Of a DNA stretch of 64,000 nt, positions 34,295 through 44,155 are shown piece after piece. This DNA comes from Cladochytrium replicatum (lineage: Eukaryota; Chytridiomycota; Chytridiomycetes; Cladochytriales; Cladochytriaceae). Both the position numbers and the translations under genes were made by a program. The DNA is taken from the NCBI GenBank assembly GCA_025526935.1, contig JAHLKD010000119.1, positions 90,679 to 154,678 on the forward strand, in the 5' to 3' direction. The first letter of the stretch is position 1, and each line of letters starts with the position of its first letter. The notes under the pieces are model-generated. The model did no database searches. It saw only the letters and a program-made list of their open reading frames with translations, and was not told the DNA's origin.

Positions 34295-35491
34295 ATGTCG
34301 CTTCCCAACGAAATCATTGATAACATCCTCATTTTGTTGGGAACGTGGGCAGGGGAAGCAAACCACGCCTACATGGTCGCAACTCTGCTGCGAAGACAGC
34401 ATGTGCAAACCGAGCTTGCTCGAACACTGCGACTCCCAACAATGGACGAGGCCAGTGCGCGAGGCCACACCAGTGTTTTGGATCTCTACATGACCACGGA
34501 TCGTCCATGCGAATACACGTCGCGTGCTATGGACAAAGCGAGCGAAAATGGCCACCTCAGAGTATTGGAGTGGTGGAAGCAGAGCGGGCTCCAGCCAAAG
34601 TGGTCGATCTGGTCTTTGTACTACCCAAGCCAGAATGGACACGTGGACGTTTTGGAATGGTGGAGAATCAGTGGACTGGATCTGGAAATCACTGAATTGG
34701 CGATGGACAGAGCGAGCGCAACTGGACAGGTTGCGGTTTTGGAGTGGTGGAAGAATAGTGGTTTGGAGATAAAATGGACGAAGCATGCGATGGACTCCGC
34801 GAGTGCTCTTGGACATGTGAACGTGCTCCAGTGGTGGAAAGACAGCGGTCTTGAAATGCGCTGGGGTCCATATGCGATGGACCGTGCAAGTATGAGCGGA
34901 CACGTCGACGTGCTGGAATGGTGGAGAACGAGTGGAATCGATCGATTGGATTATGACCGAGCAATGGATTATGCAAGCGAGTATGGCCACGTCAGAGTAT
35001 TGGAGTGGTGGAAACAGAGCGGGCTGAAGCTAATTTACACCGACTATGCCATGGATCTTGCAAGCGCGAACGGTCACATTGATGTTTTGGATTGGTGGAA
35101 GCGAAGCGGACTTGAACCGTTGTATAGTCTTATGGCCATTAACTCCGCTTGTACTAACGGTAAAATCGACGTTCTCGATTGGTGGAAGAGCAGCAGACTC
35201 CCTTTGAAAACGAATAAGGCGGTTGATTCGGCAAATCAAAATGGGCGGGTGGAAGTGTTGGACTGGTGGAAAGACTCGGGCCTTCCTTTATCGTGCTCAG
35301 ACGCTTCAATTTTTGCAGCAGATTATCAAAACTATAAGAAAGTGGTGAGGTGGTGGGCAAACCTTGAGGGTAGGCGTGCGAATAGGGACACCGTGCGTCT
35401 TGCCAGGGTGTTGCTTAATATGCCACTTAACGATGAATCGGGGTCAAGGATTGGACGGTGGTTCAAGAAATTTAGGCTCCCTTCAAAGTAG
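34295..35491 (+). CDS. intact F-box-like protein with tandem 29-residue WW repeats (ankyrin-like)
   Basis: Single exon, 398 aa, start ATG at 34295 after a T-rich leader. Residues 1-25 (SLPNEIIDNILILLGTWAG) look like an F-box helix. From about residue 60 come repeats with a 29-residue period, core AMDxASxxGHVxVLEWWKxS GL; WW pairs fall near residues 92, 122, 150, 179, 208, 237, 266, 295 and 323. The A-M-D-x-A-S-x-x-G-H pattern echoes ankyrin (the N-G-H turn and V-L helix), but the unit is shorter than 33 residues and the Trp pair is characteristic. The tail RWWANLEGRR...FKKFRLPSK is conserved in the copies. A substrate adaptor for SCF ubiquitin ligase is the natural reading if the F-box is genuine; this is inference. 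It is the only undamaged member of six loci in the window. Confidence 0.8.
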   Translation: MSLPNEIIDNILILLGTWAGEANHAYMVATLLRRQHVQTELARTLRLPTMDEASARGHTSVLDLYMTTDRPCEYTSRAMDKASENGHLRVLEWWKQSGLQPKWSIWSLYYPSQNGHVDVLEWWRISGLDLEITELAMDRASATGQVAVLEWWKNSGLEIKWTKHAMDSASALGHVNVLQWWKDSGLEMRWGPYAMDRASMSGHVDVLEWWRTSGIDRLDYDRAMDYASEYGHVRVLEWWKQSGLKLIYTDYAMDLASANGHIDVLDWWKRSGLEPLYSLMAINSACTNGKIDVLDWWKSSRLPLKTNKAVDSANQNGRVEVLDWWKDSGLPLSCSDASIFAADYQNYKKVVRWWANLEGRRANRDTVRLARVLLNMPLNDESGSRIGRWFKKFRLPSK

Positions 35492-35669
35492 CTGCAATGT
35501 TATTCGTCTCTGGTATTCGGGCTGAACTCATGCTACACTTAATAAGAAATCCTTTTCTCTGTGGGAACACAAAGCAAACAACGCACAGAACGATTATAGG
35601 ATAAAGTATCAAGAGCTGCCTTTTAAATCAATCCTGTTCAGCGATCAAGTGTGTGATCAAAGCGGTAAG

Positions 35670-36130
35670 ATCTCGTCATGGGGATGAGCTTCCAGCAACC
35701 GACGAAAAGCCAGGGTCTGCTCCTTTTATTGGCGATCCAATGCCTTGTGAACAACAGACACTAGTTTTACGGTTGTCAATGAAAACCGCAAACGTGCAGG
35801 AGCCAGTCCTCTCACAAACATCAAGTCGCAGAACAACGGCTGATCGACCAGAAAAGTCATCATCACGGACGGAGTACCAGCCATCAGAGCAGAAATCAAA
35901 GTTACAGCTCCGCCGTGATGGATCATCAATTTGCATTTAGGCAGAACGACATTGTCAAATCATCGATGAACTAGTGTTATTGGGACAGAACTTAGATAGT
36001 TATTGTTTTATTTGCGAAAAAGTCGGATGCCATTGGGCGGCGTCGAACACAGCGTAGACGTGGTCCGATACGAATCGGTTCTTCACGTGCTTCGTTCTCT
36101 TATCCGCTTGCCGTAGGACCGCCACCATTG
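35670..36130 (-). pseudogene. fragment of a GT1 glycosyltransferase
   Basis: Reading the minus strand from about 36110: RFVSDHVYAVFDAA, a gap, then VVLPKCKLMIHHGGAVTLIS, ALMAGTPSVMMTFLVDQPLF and VVHKALD. This parallels RFSSERVYVVFSVAHSVVLP and HHGGSGTLQSALMAGTPSVM of the intact enzyme at 7660-9111. Only the donor-site segment is present, with stops around 35950-36010, so it is dead. The change of HHGGSGT to HHGGAVT also damages the signature. Confidence 0.75.
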
Positions 36131-36621
36131 ACCGTCACGTTCGCAGGAGCTCATCTCCGTTTCCGAACAAGAGCACCTTTAGGACTGCTTCTCGAGGTCT
36201 CCGGGCATTGCGCCGAATGGAAACGACCGAGCGGGGGCGCTGATCAGATTTGATCCATTTGTATCACCAGACGTGCGTGCGGCAGTACTGGTATTTTTGT
36301 TATCCGTCTGATGGACTTCGGAAAAATGCCCTAATTTTTGCGTTGCTTCTAAAACAACATTATAAGTCAGCAATGTTTGAGGAGCAAGCGTTCACGGCCA
36401 TTTCAAAATATACAGTCATCTGAAACTTTTGAGAAGCGCTGCGAGAAGAACGATTTCGTAATCTTCCAGCTATCTGAATAGTTCCTTACTATCTGCTGAG
36501 CTGTTGACCTCTTTTTGCATTTCCAACCCAGCCGTGTCTGTCATGTCATTCAACCTTCCATTCCGTTCTGGAAAGAACGCGTCACGACCGTGTCGTGTCT
36601 CGATGGCCATAAATACTCCAC
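36131..36621. other. intergenic upstream of the BAG/PB1 gene
   Basis: No supported gene. A short minus-strand frame (36373-36179) has no recognisable content. Confidence 0.4.
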
Positions 36622-38463
36622 ATGGATCCCCGCTTCGCATTCAGCAATTCAGAATACTACACTCCTTATCCAGCAATGCAATCCCAGCGCATCCCAGACC
36701 AGAAATCGTCATCCCGTCCATTTTATGTTCTCACCGATCCAGACCCAACTGTCGGAAGCACCCTCCAGTTCATTGAGCCGGAAGAATTACAGCGAATCCA
36801 CCAGCTCAGGGAAATTGCTCAGCGAAGAGCCCATGAAGAGCAGTTCCGTCGTCAGTACGCCGAAAGAATTCGTCGGCAGAAGGAGCGGGACATGCTCGCC
36901 GCAGCGGAACTCAGACGCCAGCAGGAACTTTACCAGCGTGAGGTTGATCGACTTCGAGAGCTGAAACGTCTCAGCCGACAGCAACAACAGCAGCATCAGC
37001 ACAACCAGCCGCAATCTCAGCAAATCCCACCTTGGGCGGCGTTCCCTTCTTACGGATCGGGTCCGTACGCCCCTCATGCACAGGTTCAACCTTCGCCATT
37101 CTTCGGAGCAACTCCTGGGGTCCAGTACATGCCATACGACTACCTTCCCTTTGGCTCGGCGAGTGGGCCTCATCGTAACTACCGTGAATCTTACCCCTAT
37201 ACCCACAGCGCACACGACCGGGGAGAAGCCGTAGAAGCCGAGGAAAATCAGTCTCGGGAGCTCGATGACAAGCTTGCAGAATTTCTTTTACCGTTCTTCT
37301 TCACCAAGAAGTTAGGTGGCAACCAGTCGCCGTTGACAGAATTGAGGGAACAACGGAGAGCTCGGAAGATTGAGAGGGGTTCCTTCGGAAGATCAAAGAA
37401 TGCCACTATCGACGGGAGTGAGGCGGCAAGCGACGGCGAACGCATGGAGACTGATGAATTGAAATCTGAGCCTCAGCCTTTTGCAGTTCCCGCTGATGGC
37501 GCACGCATTGTCGTCGAAGATGTCACTAGCCAAGTTGACACCGCCTCGGTTGGAGAACCCGAAATCACCGAAGCTACGTCTGACACATGCCGCAAGGAAA
37601 TTCCACCGGAAACCGAAGCCGAGCAGGCTGAACGCCAATCCGCCGCCGCAAAAATCCAGCACGCCTGGCGCGTTGCGCGTCCACATGTCTCCTCTTCACT
37701 CAAATGCCGCACACTCGACGCTCTCGCCTCCGAAGTCGACAAACTCGCTTTCCTGAACGAACGCCGTGCACTCGCGGCCCCGCTCGCATTTGTCAACGCC
37801 GATGAGAGCGGTGCGCTTGTCACTGGTGCGAAAGAAAACAAGGCGTTCATGCAGCACGAAGACGCGCTCACGAGGATTCTATTGAAACTTGACACTATCA
37901 CATCGGACGGCGATCCGAAGGTGCGGGACAAGCGACGAGAAGTTATCGCGCGTGTACAGAGACATCTTGATGCACTTGACGCTCATAAGAGACAACAGAG
38001 GGAGTTGAAGATCGTGGAGGCGGCGAAGCGACGCTCGCAGGATTCGACGAGGAGTGTAGATCCGGATGTGAGAAAAGAGGAAGTCGATGGAGCCACGAGC
38101 GATATGGAAGCGGACTCGCCAGCATCCAAACCAACCGTGACTACGAAGGCCACACCGATCGCGGAGGAGCAGCCCGTATCTGCTCCGATCCAGACACCTA
38201 TCGATGCGACAACGCAAACAGTCATGGCGAAAGTTCGCTACAACAACGTATTACGCCAGTTTGCACTTTCTGAAACCAAGTGGGTGGAATTCGTCGCGCG
38301 GATTAGAAAGGTGCACTCGATCCCCGACGACGTTGCGATCACGGTGACTCACACAGACGAAGATGGGGATGTGATTGCCATTGACAGTGACGAGGAGTTG
38401 GTGGATTTGATCGCCTTCGTACGGCGGTGTGCGATTCGGGTGGTGCGGTTCGAGGCGGCATGA
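36622..38463 (+). CDS. BAG-domain protein with IQ motif and C-terminal PB1 domain
   Basis: Single exon, 613 aa. Residues about 50-125 are a charged coiled coil (RRAHEEQFRRQYAERIRRQ, later a Gln-rich run). There is a Pro/Tyr/Gly-rich linker to about 200 and an acidic region to 335. An IQ-like helix AAAKIQHAWRVARPH lies at about 340. A BAG-type three-helix region follows at about 360-455 (LDALASEVDKLAFLNERR then AFMQHEDALTRILLKLD and REVIARVQRHLDALD). The C-terminus (about 536-610) has a PB1 fold: KVRYNNVLRQFALS and the acidic OPCA motif HTDEDGDVIAIDSDEEL. BAG domains bind the Hsp70 ATPase domain as nucleotide-exchange factors; PB1 domains pair with other PB1 domains. An Hsp70 co-chaperone scaffold is inferred. 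Confidence 0.75.
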   Translation: MDPRFAFSNSEYYTPYPAMQSQRIPDQKSSSRPFYVLTDPDPTVGSTLQFIEPEELQRIHQLREIAQRRAHEEQFRRQYAERIRRQKERDMLAAAELRRQQELYQREVDRLRELKRLSRQQQQQHQHNQPQSQQIPPWAAFPSYGSGPYAPHAQVQPSPFFGATPGVQYMPYDYLPFGSASGPHRNYRESYPYTHSAHDRGEAVEAEENQSRELDDKLAEFLLPFFFTKKLGGNQSPLTELREQRRARKIERGSFGRSKNATIDGSEAASDGERMETDELKSEPQPFAVPADGARIVVEDVTSQVDTASVGEPEITEATSDTCRKEIPPETEAEQAERQSAAAKIQHAWRVARPHVSSSLKCRTLDALASEVDKLAFLNERRALAAPLAFVNADESGALVTGAKENKAFMQHEDALTRILLKLDTITSDGDPKVRDKRREVIARVQRHLDALDAHKRQQRELKIVEAAKRRSQDSTRSVDPDVRKEEVDGATSDMEADSPASKPTVTTKATPIAEEQPVSAPIQTPIDATTQTVMAKVRYNNVLRQFALSETKWVEFVARIRKVHSIPDDVAITVTHTDEDGDVIAIDSDEELVDLIAFVRRCAIRVVRFEAA

Positions 38464-38954
38464 TATTACTGAGATGTTAGTAGTTTCGAATGTTTTGAGT
38501 GGTAGTTATTTTTGAAACTTTTCAACAATCCTCTGCATTCATTTTGTTTTTGTTAAAACATTACGTTTTCTTTCATATAATATTACACAAATATTTCCAA
38601 AACTCTGATGCATAAGGTGAATATTGCCAGACTTTCGCGGAGTTCCGGAAGTCCGTCCACCTGCTTCAAACAGTTTAATTTTCGTAACAGAACCATAAGG
38701 CTTCTGTTTTGATAATCGAGCGTCTATTTTCAACTGCGTATCAAACAACAGCGGGCATTGTTTAACACTTCCTAGCCCATCAAGCCTGTCATTCCGTGAC
38801 CCGTTTCATCCATCTGACCCTCTCACGGACGGTTCTTGTTGTCACCGTTTCCGCCACCATTCCTACGCCCACTGTTTACTTTGGCAGTTTAAAAACGATC
38901 TTCTTTTCGCATTATGTATTCCTCAGAACAATCTGATCTTCACCAACCACATTG
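38464..38954. other. intergenic, nothing supported
   Basis: AT-rich 3' flank of the BAG gene, then the 5' flank of the Rds1-like locus. No gene was recognised. Confidence 0.4.
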
Positions 38955-41343
38955 ATGAATCATACTAGCTTCTTTGCACTGCTGTTTATCACTGCGCTCT
39001 CAATGAGTGCAGCCTTGCCCTGGCCCGACTTGTATGTTGAACAATCCTCAGTCAAAGTTATCTCAACATTGCTGACAATTTTAGCATTGCGGAGGACTCG
39101 GAAGTCGTTTCTGCACGAGACATTCAGATCACTGCAAAACCTCGCCCGCCCGTTATCTCAACCACCGTGAACATTCCGATCAAATCAACAACTCCCCCGA
39201 TTATAAGATCTACAGTTTCGAGACCCACTACAACATCGGCGAATGGGATCTCAAAGTCGACCACAGTTTTCAGTTCCAAAGCAACTATCACGTTCATGTC
39301 GACTTCGAAATCGACCATCATGCCGAAGTCAACGAACCCCATAACATCTTCAAAGTCTACAGCAACTTCCGTTCCGAAGTGGACGACATACACTGAGTCG
39401 CCAACGAGCAGCTCAAAATCACGTCCCGCGACCATGTCAAAGTCCACAAAGAGCAGTTCGAAGCGAACAACATCGCAATCGACAACCCCCAAGGCAACCT
39501 CAAGAATGACAACAACCAGGAAGTCAGTATACAGGAGCACCTCTTCCAAGTCGAAATCGAAATCGACTACAAAGTCAAAATTTACTACCACCTCAAACCC
39601 ATCGACGACAATTAAATCCACTTCGTCAAAGTCTCGCACTTCGAAGACCCGAGTCACTGATTTCGAAGTCCACATTGAAATCAGCGCCCACATCTTCTTC
39701 GTAGTCCAAGACAACGTTGGTGTCCGCATCTTCATCGAGGACGATATCTCGAAGAACTGGTACCCGGCGGGCTGTGACTTCGAAAACATCGAAGTTATCT
39801 TCAAAAAAACTTCCCACTTGGCCTCCTCGACCCACGGACAGATCGGAGTCCAAATTAGCTCGACGAGATTCCGGTTGGGCAACATCCTACACCACCGCCA
39901 CCACTTCTGGATGGGATTGGGCAGACCCAAGTGGATTCACTCCCGGATCAGCTTTTGAGTACACACCTTTTCCGGTACCTGTCGTCCCATTCCCGGATCT
40001 CAACGCCGGAGCGCAGCCTGAAATGCTGGCAAAAACAACTCTGGGTTGAACCCGATCAGCTCTTTCTTTGTTCGAAAACCGACATACCGCACCTTCAGCA
40101 ACTTTGATTTCCAGGTGAGTGATCACAATTATTTTTTGGTTCTGACTTACACTTTCTGAATAGTCTCTCAACTTGGTCAAGCACCAAGAAGACATTGAGC
40201 TGGACCTTTTCAACTATGCAATTGGGCTTTGGTCACACACCGATGCGTTAGAAAAGGCCGGGATCAGTCCTGACGAAGTTCATCTCCTCCGCTTCTTTGG
40301 TATGAAGACATTGTCTCACTCTGTCATCCAAAATACTCTGAGCTGAAATCTCATAGCACAACAAGAAGAATCTCATTCCTACCTCGTTGGAAACATGATG
40401 GGACAAGCTCTCGCTCCTGAACCGTGCAACTACACCTACCCGTTCTGCCGCGAGCCTACTCGAGAGTGTGTTCGCCAGTTTCTGCAATTCAGCCAGGTTT
40501 TGACCCGATGGGGAGAGAGCGGCGTTTACGGATTCCTCCCGCAAATGGACAACGCAGCCGTCGCCGAGCTTCTGGTAGTTTCTGCAAACTTTTACGTCAA
40601 TGAGAAGCTAACGTGATCGGTAGTTGAACTCTATTGCGACAGAGGCTCGTCCGCAATACTCTTCCCGCCAACTGCTTGGACTCTTCCCTGTCCTGGTTCA
40701 CTTTATCCCTGGCATCCCTCAGTCGTGGGTGAGTTGCAGAAGCGAAGTTATCTCTGGAGCAAATTAACCTGCTAATTGAAGTCCTGGACGCTTATCTCGC
40801 AATACGTCGCGAAATGTCCAAGAAAGAACTTCGAACACCCCGTCCAATGGTCTATATGGCCTCCTCTCAAGTGCAGCAACCCCAACGTTGTATCTCTCGA
40901 CCCTGTATCCTTCGATCAGCAACAATGTGTCTGCACTGACTGCTCCCGGGGAGAGAATCGAGGTGAACTGGTCAGGGAGCGGTAGCATCGTTCGTCCCTA
41001 CAAGCAGCGAGCAGTCTATGGACGCAACGCGGGTCCTCACAAAGGGGCGAAACTTATGTTCGTTAGCCAGCTCAACACTACGAACGTTGAGCTCAACGAC
41101 CTCGATTGGCAAAAGCGGACTGCGTACGGAATTCAACCGGAAGAGAAAACCATATTCCCGAAAGTTGGACAGCCAGTCATGAACGGGACGATTTTCGCTG
41201 CGGTTGTTGCTGAAGACACGCCTTTCTTAACCCCAGCCAACCTGAGTTGGTTGTTTCTGACGGGTGGGTGGTGGCCGGTCCTTGCATCTACCAATCTGGA
41301 TGATCTTTGCTGCTTTGGAGTTAGTTATTCAGGATTTGTGTGA
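38955..41343 (+). pseudogene. secreted Rds1-like ferritin-fold protein, frame-disrupted
   Basis: Exon 1 (38955-39031) encodes a signal peptide (MNHTSFFALLFITALSMSAA). Exon 2 from 39085 encodes a long Ser/Thr/Lys stalk built of SKST-like words, as in wall-linked proteins. The catalytic-like half follows in exons joined by GT-AG introns: SLNLVKHQEDIELDLFNYAI, then EESHSYLVGNMMGQALAP, CREPTRECVRQFLQFSQV, SIATEARPQYSSRQLLGLF and VNWSGSGSIV near the end. Glu/His placement resembles the ferritin-like Rds1 stress family. Three interruptions remain: a frame change plus TAG near 39655-39704, a one-base slip in an A5 run near 40030, and another near 40870. Either small introns were missed or the gene is damaged. 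Confidence 0.55.
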
Positions 41344-41449
41344 TGATAAACCACACTTGCTCTCTTGTCAACATTTGTTTCTGTTTGTTCTTCTGGTTCC
41401 CTAGCCACCATCACTCAAATATATCCATTCCCAAAAATGAGTGCTGGGT

Positions 41450-41595
41450 GGAATAAGGATCACTTCCTGCTAAAAATTTATACATTGGTAAGTTAACAAA
41501 CATCCTTTGAAGGTAAACCTGGAATAAGGATCATTGACTGCTGCTAAAAATTTCACCACTTATAAATTAACAAGCATCTTTCGAAAGTAGACTCC
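41450..41595. repeat. two imperfect 71-bp tandem units
   Basis: GGAATAAGGATCA, CTGCTAAAAATTT and TTAACAA(A/G)CATC recur in the same order with a period of about 71 bp, starting at 41450 and 41521. A third partial start may lie near 41601. The repeat lies directly upstream (with respect to + coordinates) of tRNA-Gly. Confidence 0.6.
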
Positions 41596-41619
41596 TACTA
41601 AGGCAAACTAGAATAATCT

Positions 41620-41690
41620 GCGAAAGCCGGGAATCGAACCCGGGTCTGTCGCTTGGAAGGCGACAATGATAACCATTACACTACTTTCGC
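41620..41690 (-). tRNA. tRNA-Gly (anticodon UCC)
   Basis: 71 nt on the minus strand. The acceptor stem GCGAAAG pairs with CTTTCGC. The D arm reads AGTGTAATGGTTATCAT. The anticodon stem is GTCGC/GCGAC with loop CTTCCAA (anticodon TCC), and the T arm is CCGGG TTCGATT CCCGG. It has no intron. All stems are perfectly paired, so it should be functional. Its 5' end lies 6 bp from the truncated end of a LINE copy. Confidence 0.93.
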
Positions 41691-43486
41691 TCGAACCTTC
41701 TGAAACATGTGTCTCATGCTGAGCGTTGCGCTAACTTTCGTACTTCAGCTAATGGTTTAGATTTTGATCCTCAGTCTTTAGCCAAATATTCTGATCATTT
41801 TGCTAGTGTCTACAATGCTCAAGCTGCTGACCCAGTTTCACCTTCAATTGTTCTGTGTGATTTTCAGCTGCCATTGGATGTTGAAGCTTTTGTTCTAGCT
41901 ATTAGGGACTGCCCTTTGGAGTCTGCCCTGGGTCATGATCGTCTGCCTGCAGAACTTTATCGCCCAATTTCAGCTATTCTTGCTCCATTGTTCTTGCAAC
42001 TTTCTCAGTCCATTTTTCGCAGTAGTCTTACACCCACTTCATGGAATCTTGGGCTTTTGCACCCAGTTTGGAAGCAACGTGGTACGCTTGGTGATATTAC
42101 TAATTATCGCCCCATTACTCTTTCGTGTGTTGCCCGAAAAATTTTTGAGCGAGCTTTGTTGCCACATCTTTATTCTGCTATCACGTCTCAACGCCCACTT
42201 GATGCTGCCCAAGCGGGATTTCAGTCACACCGCTCGGGAATGGAATGTGTTTTTGGTCTTCAGGCATGTATCTCCCGTGCGTCTAATGCCAAGGTTCCTT
42301 GGGTTGCTGGTTTTTTAGATATTCAAGCAGCTTATGACACCACAAATCGTGCAATTCTTTGGGCTGAGCTTCTTTCTAGGGGAGTACCGTTGCCATTTGT
42401 TTTTGTTTTGAAGTCTCTGTTTGATTTTTGTTCTTCCAGAGTGGTTGTTGCAAATTGTTTTTCAGATGCTTTTGATTTGTTTAGAGGTTTGTTTCAAGGT
42501 TCTGTTCTCAGTCCACTTCTCTATATCACTTTTCTTGATCCTCTACCTGGGCTCCTCCGACCATTTGCCCCACCTATAACACTCTTTCATCCTGCCAAAC
42601 CACGATATAATTCTTTTTTATTTGCAGATGATTTGGCCTTGTTTGCAATTACTTTGGATGCTATGCAGGTTCTTCTCTCTGTTTGTGACCAGTTTGCCCA
42701 AGCTCGTGGTTTTTCTTTTGCTCCTTTGAAGTCTGTGATTCTCACAAAAATTCCTATTCCTGCTCATTCGCCTTTGCTTCTTCATGGTCAACCTCTGCCT
42801 GTCAAGCCTTCATTTCGTTATCTGGGTTGCTTTTTTGGAGATACTGGATTTGATGCTTCACTGACTATTTCCCATCGACTTGCCAAAGCGCGCGCAGCTT
42901 CTTTTGCTTTGCTTTCTTTTTCAAGGATGTTTGGTTCTCATTCTCTGGTTGTGGTTTGTCATTTGTTTTTGTCTTTTATTCGACCTACGCTTGAATTTGG
43001 TTTATATTTTATTCTTCCCTCTGTTGCTGTTTGCAAACCAGTTCGGACTTTTATTCACCAATGTTTGTGTCGATTTCTTCGCCTTTCATTTTCCACTTCA
43101 ATTGCTGGGGTTTTACTGTTTTTTAAGTTTCCTGACCTTCAGTTTCGGCTTCAATATCTGCAGTTTCAGATGTTTCAACGTTGGCTGGATGATGATGCCC
43201 CTGATATGGTTCACTCTATGTTGTCATTCTTTCTTCACCAGGGAAAAGCACTTTCGTTGTTCTCCTGTCCCTTTCAGCAATCACTTCCTCTTCCCGGCTG
43301 CAAATGTTGTAGTTCCCAAACCTTCTGATGTTATCGCAAATCACTTTCACCAAGTAACCTCATCTGCCTATGGTTCTATAGCTGCTAGCTTTGCTCCCCT
43401 TGCATCTGCACACCCTCATGCGCTAGCAATTGCTCCTCCATGCTTCCCTATTTCGTCAATCTTGAGGCTTCTGCAGTATCGCCTTG

Positions 43487-44007
43487 TGTTAAATTCTGTG
43501 TACCCTTGGAGGGCTTACCCAGCCCTAAACTTCCACCCACACCACTGTCTGTTCACCTGTATCATGTAGTTCCATTGTTTTGTGCAATAGGCTTTTCTCT
43601 TGGGCTTGAGAAGTTTTTATGCTATTGCTCGATTTATGTTTTGGGCAGTCATGCTGTTTATTTTCTTTATTGTTATTGTTGAATATTCTTCTGTGTGGGA
43701 TATTTATTGCGGTGTGAGGGTGGCTGGTTCCTTGAGACAGTGGAACAAACCAAACACTCACACACCACAGGTATAAATAAAGGAGACAGTGGAACAAACC
43801 AAACACTCACACACCACAGTCTTCCTGGTTAGCAATCCCAGCCTTGATTTGTATTAGCCACAGAGTGCTTGTGTGCAACAAGGGAATTTGCTTTATCATC
43901 ACCCCATATTCAACTGGGCCAAGAGACGGAACCTGGAGCTGTTGTGCTAGCTAAAGTACAGCTAAACACGCCCTACCGCTGCCAGGAGAAGCCCTTGGTT
44001 TTTAACA
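43487..44007 (+). repeat. 5' LTR of the chromovirus
   Basis: 521 bp, TGTTAAATTCTG...TTTTTAACA. Internal TATAAATA at 43772-43779. The following sequence starts GGTGGTGGTTTCATCC; the TGGTGGTTTC part may be a primer-binding site, but I could not match it to a particular tRNA. Confidence 0.93.
43734..43819 (+). promoter_or_regulatory. LTR core promoter: TATA box between two 37-bp direct repeats
   Basis: GAGACAGTGGAACAAACC... is present twice, at 43734-43770 and 43783-43819, separated by GTATAAATAAAG. The TATA box is the only base-level difference between the units' contexts. The same arrangement recurs in the 3' LTR (about 51616-51701). Confidence 0.7.
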
Positions 44008-44155
44008 GGTGGTGGTTTCATCCAGGACCCACCATTTTTGGACCTTTTTGTGCGTTTACTCAGGAACGTATTACCGGCTACACAAACACTTCCCTGATTA
44101 CTCAGAATTACGGGCGATCAGTTTCGATTATTTTACGCATTTTTCTGAGCACAAT

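Noticed and set aside
39124-39930. 268-codon minus-strand frame rich in Asp/Val/Phe
   Set aside because: Antisense image of the Ser/Thr/Lys repeat in the Rds1-like gene; the plus strand has a signal peptide, splice sites and a recognisable downstream domain.
42880-43569. 229-codon Leu/Phe-rich plus-strand frame resembling a membrane protein
   Set aside because: An alternate frame of LINE RT; the same frame recurs in copies C and D, and the RT frame carries the conserved motifs.
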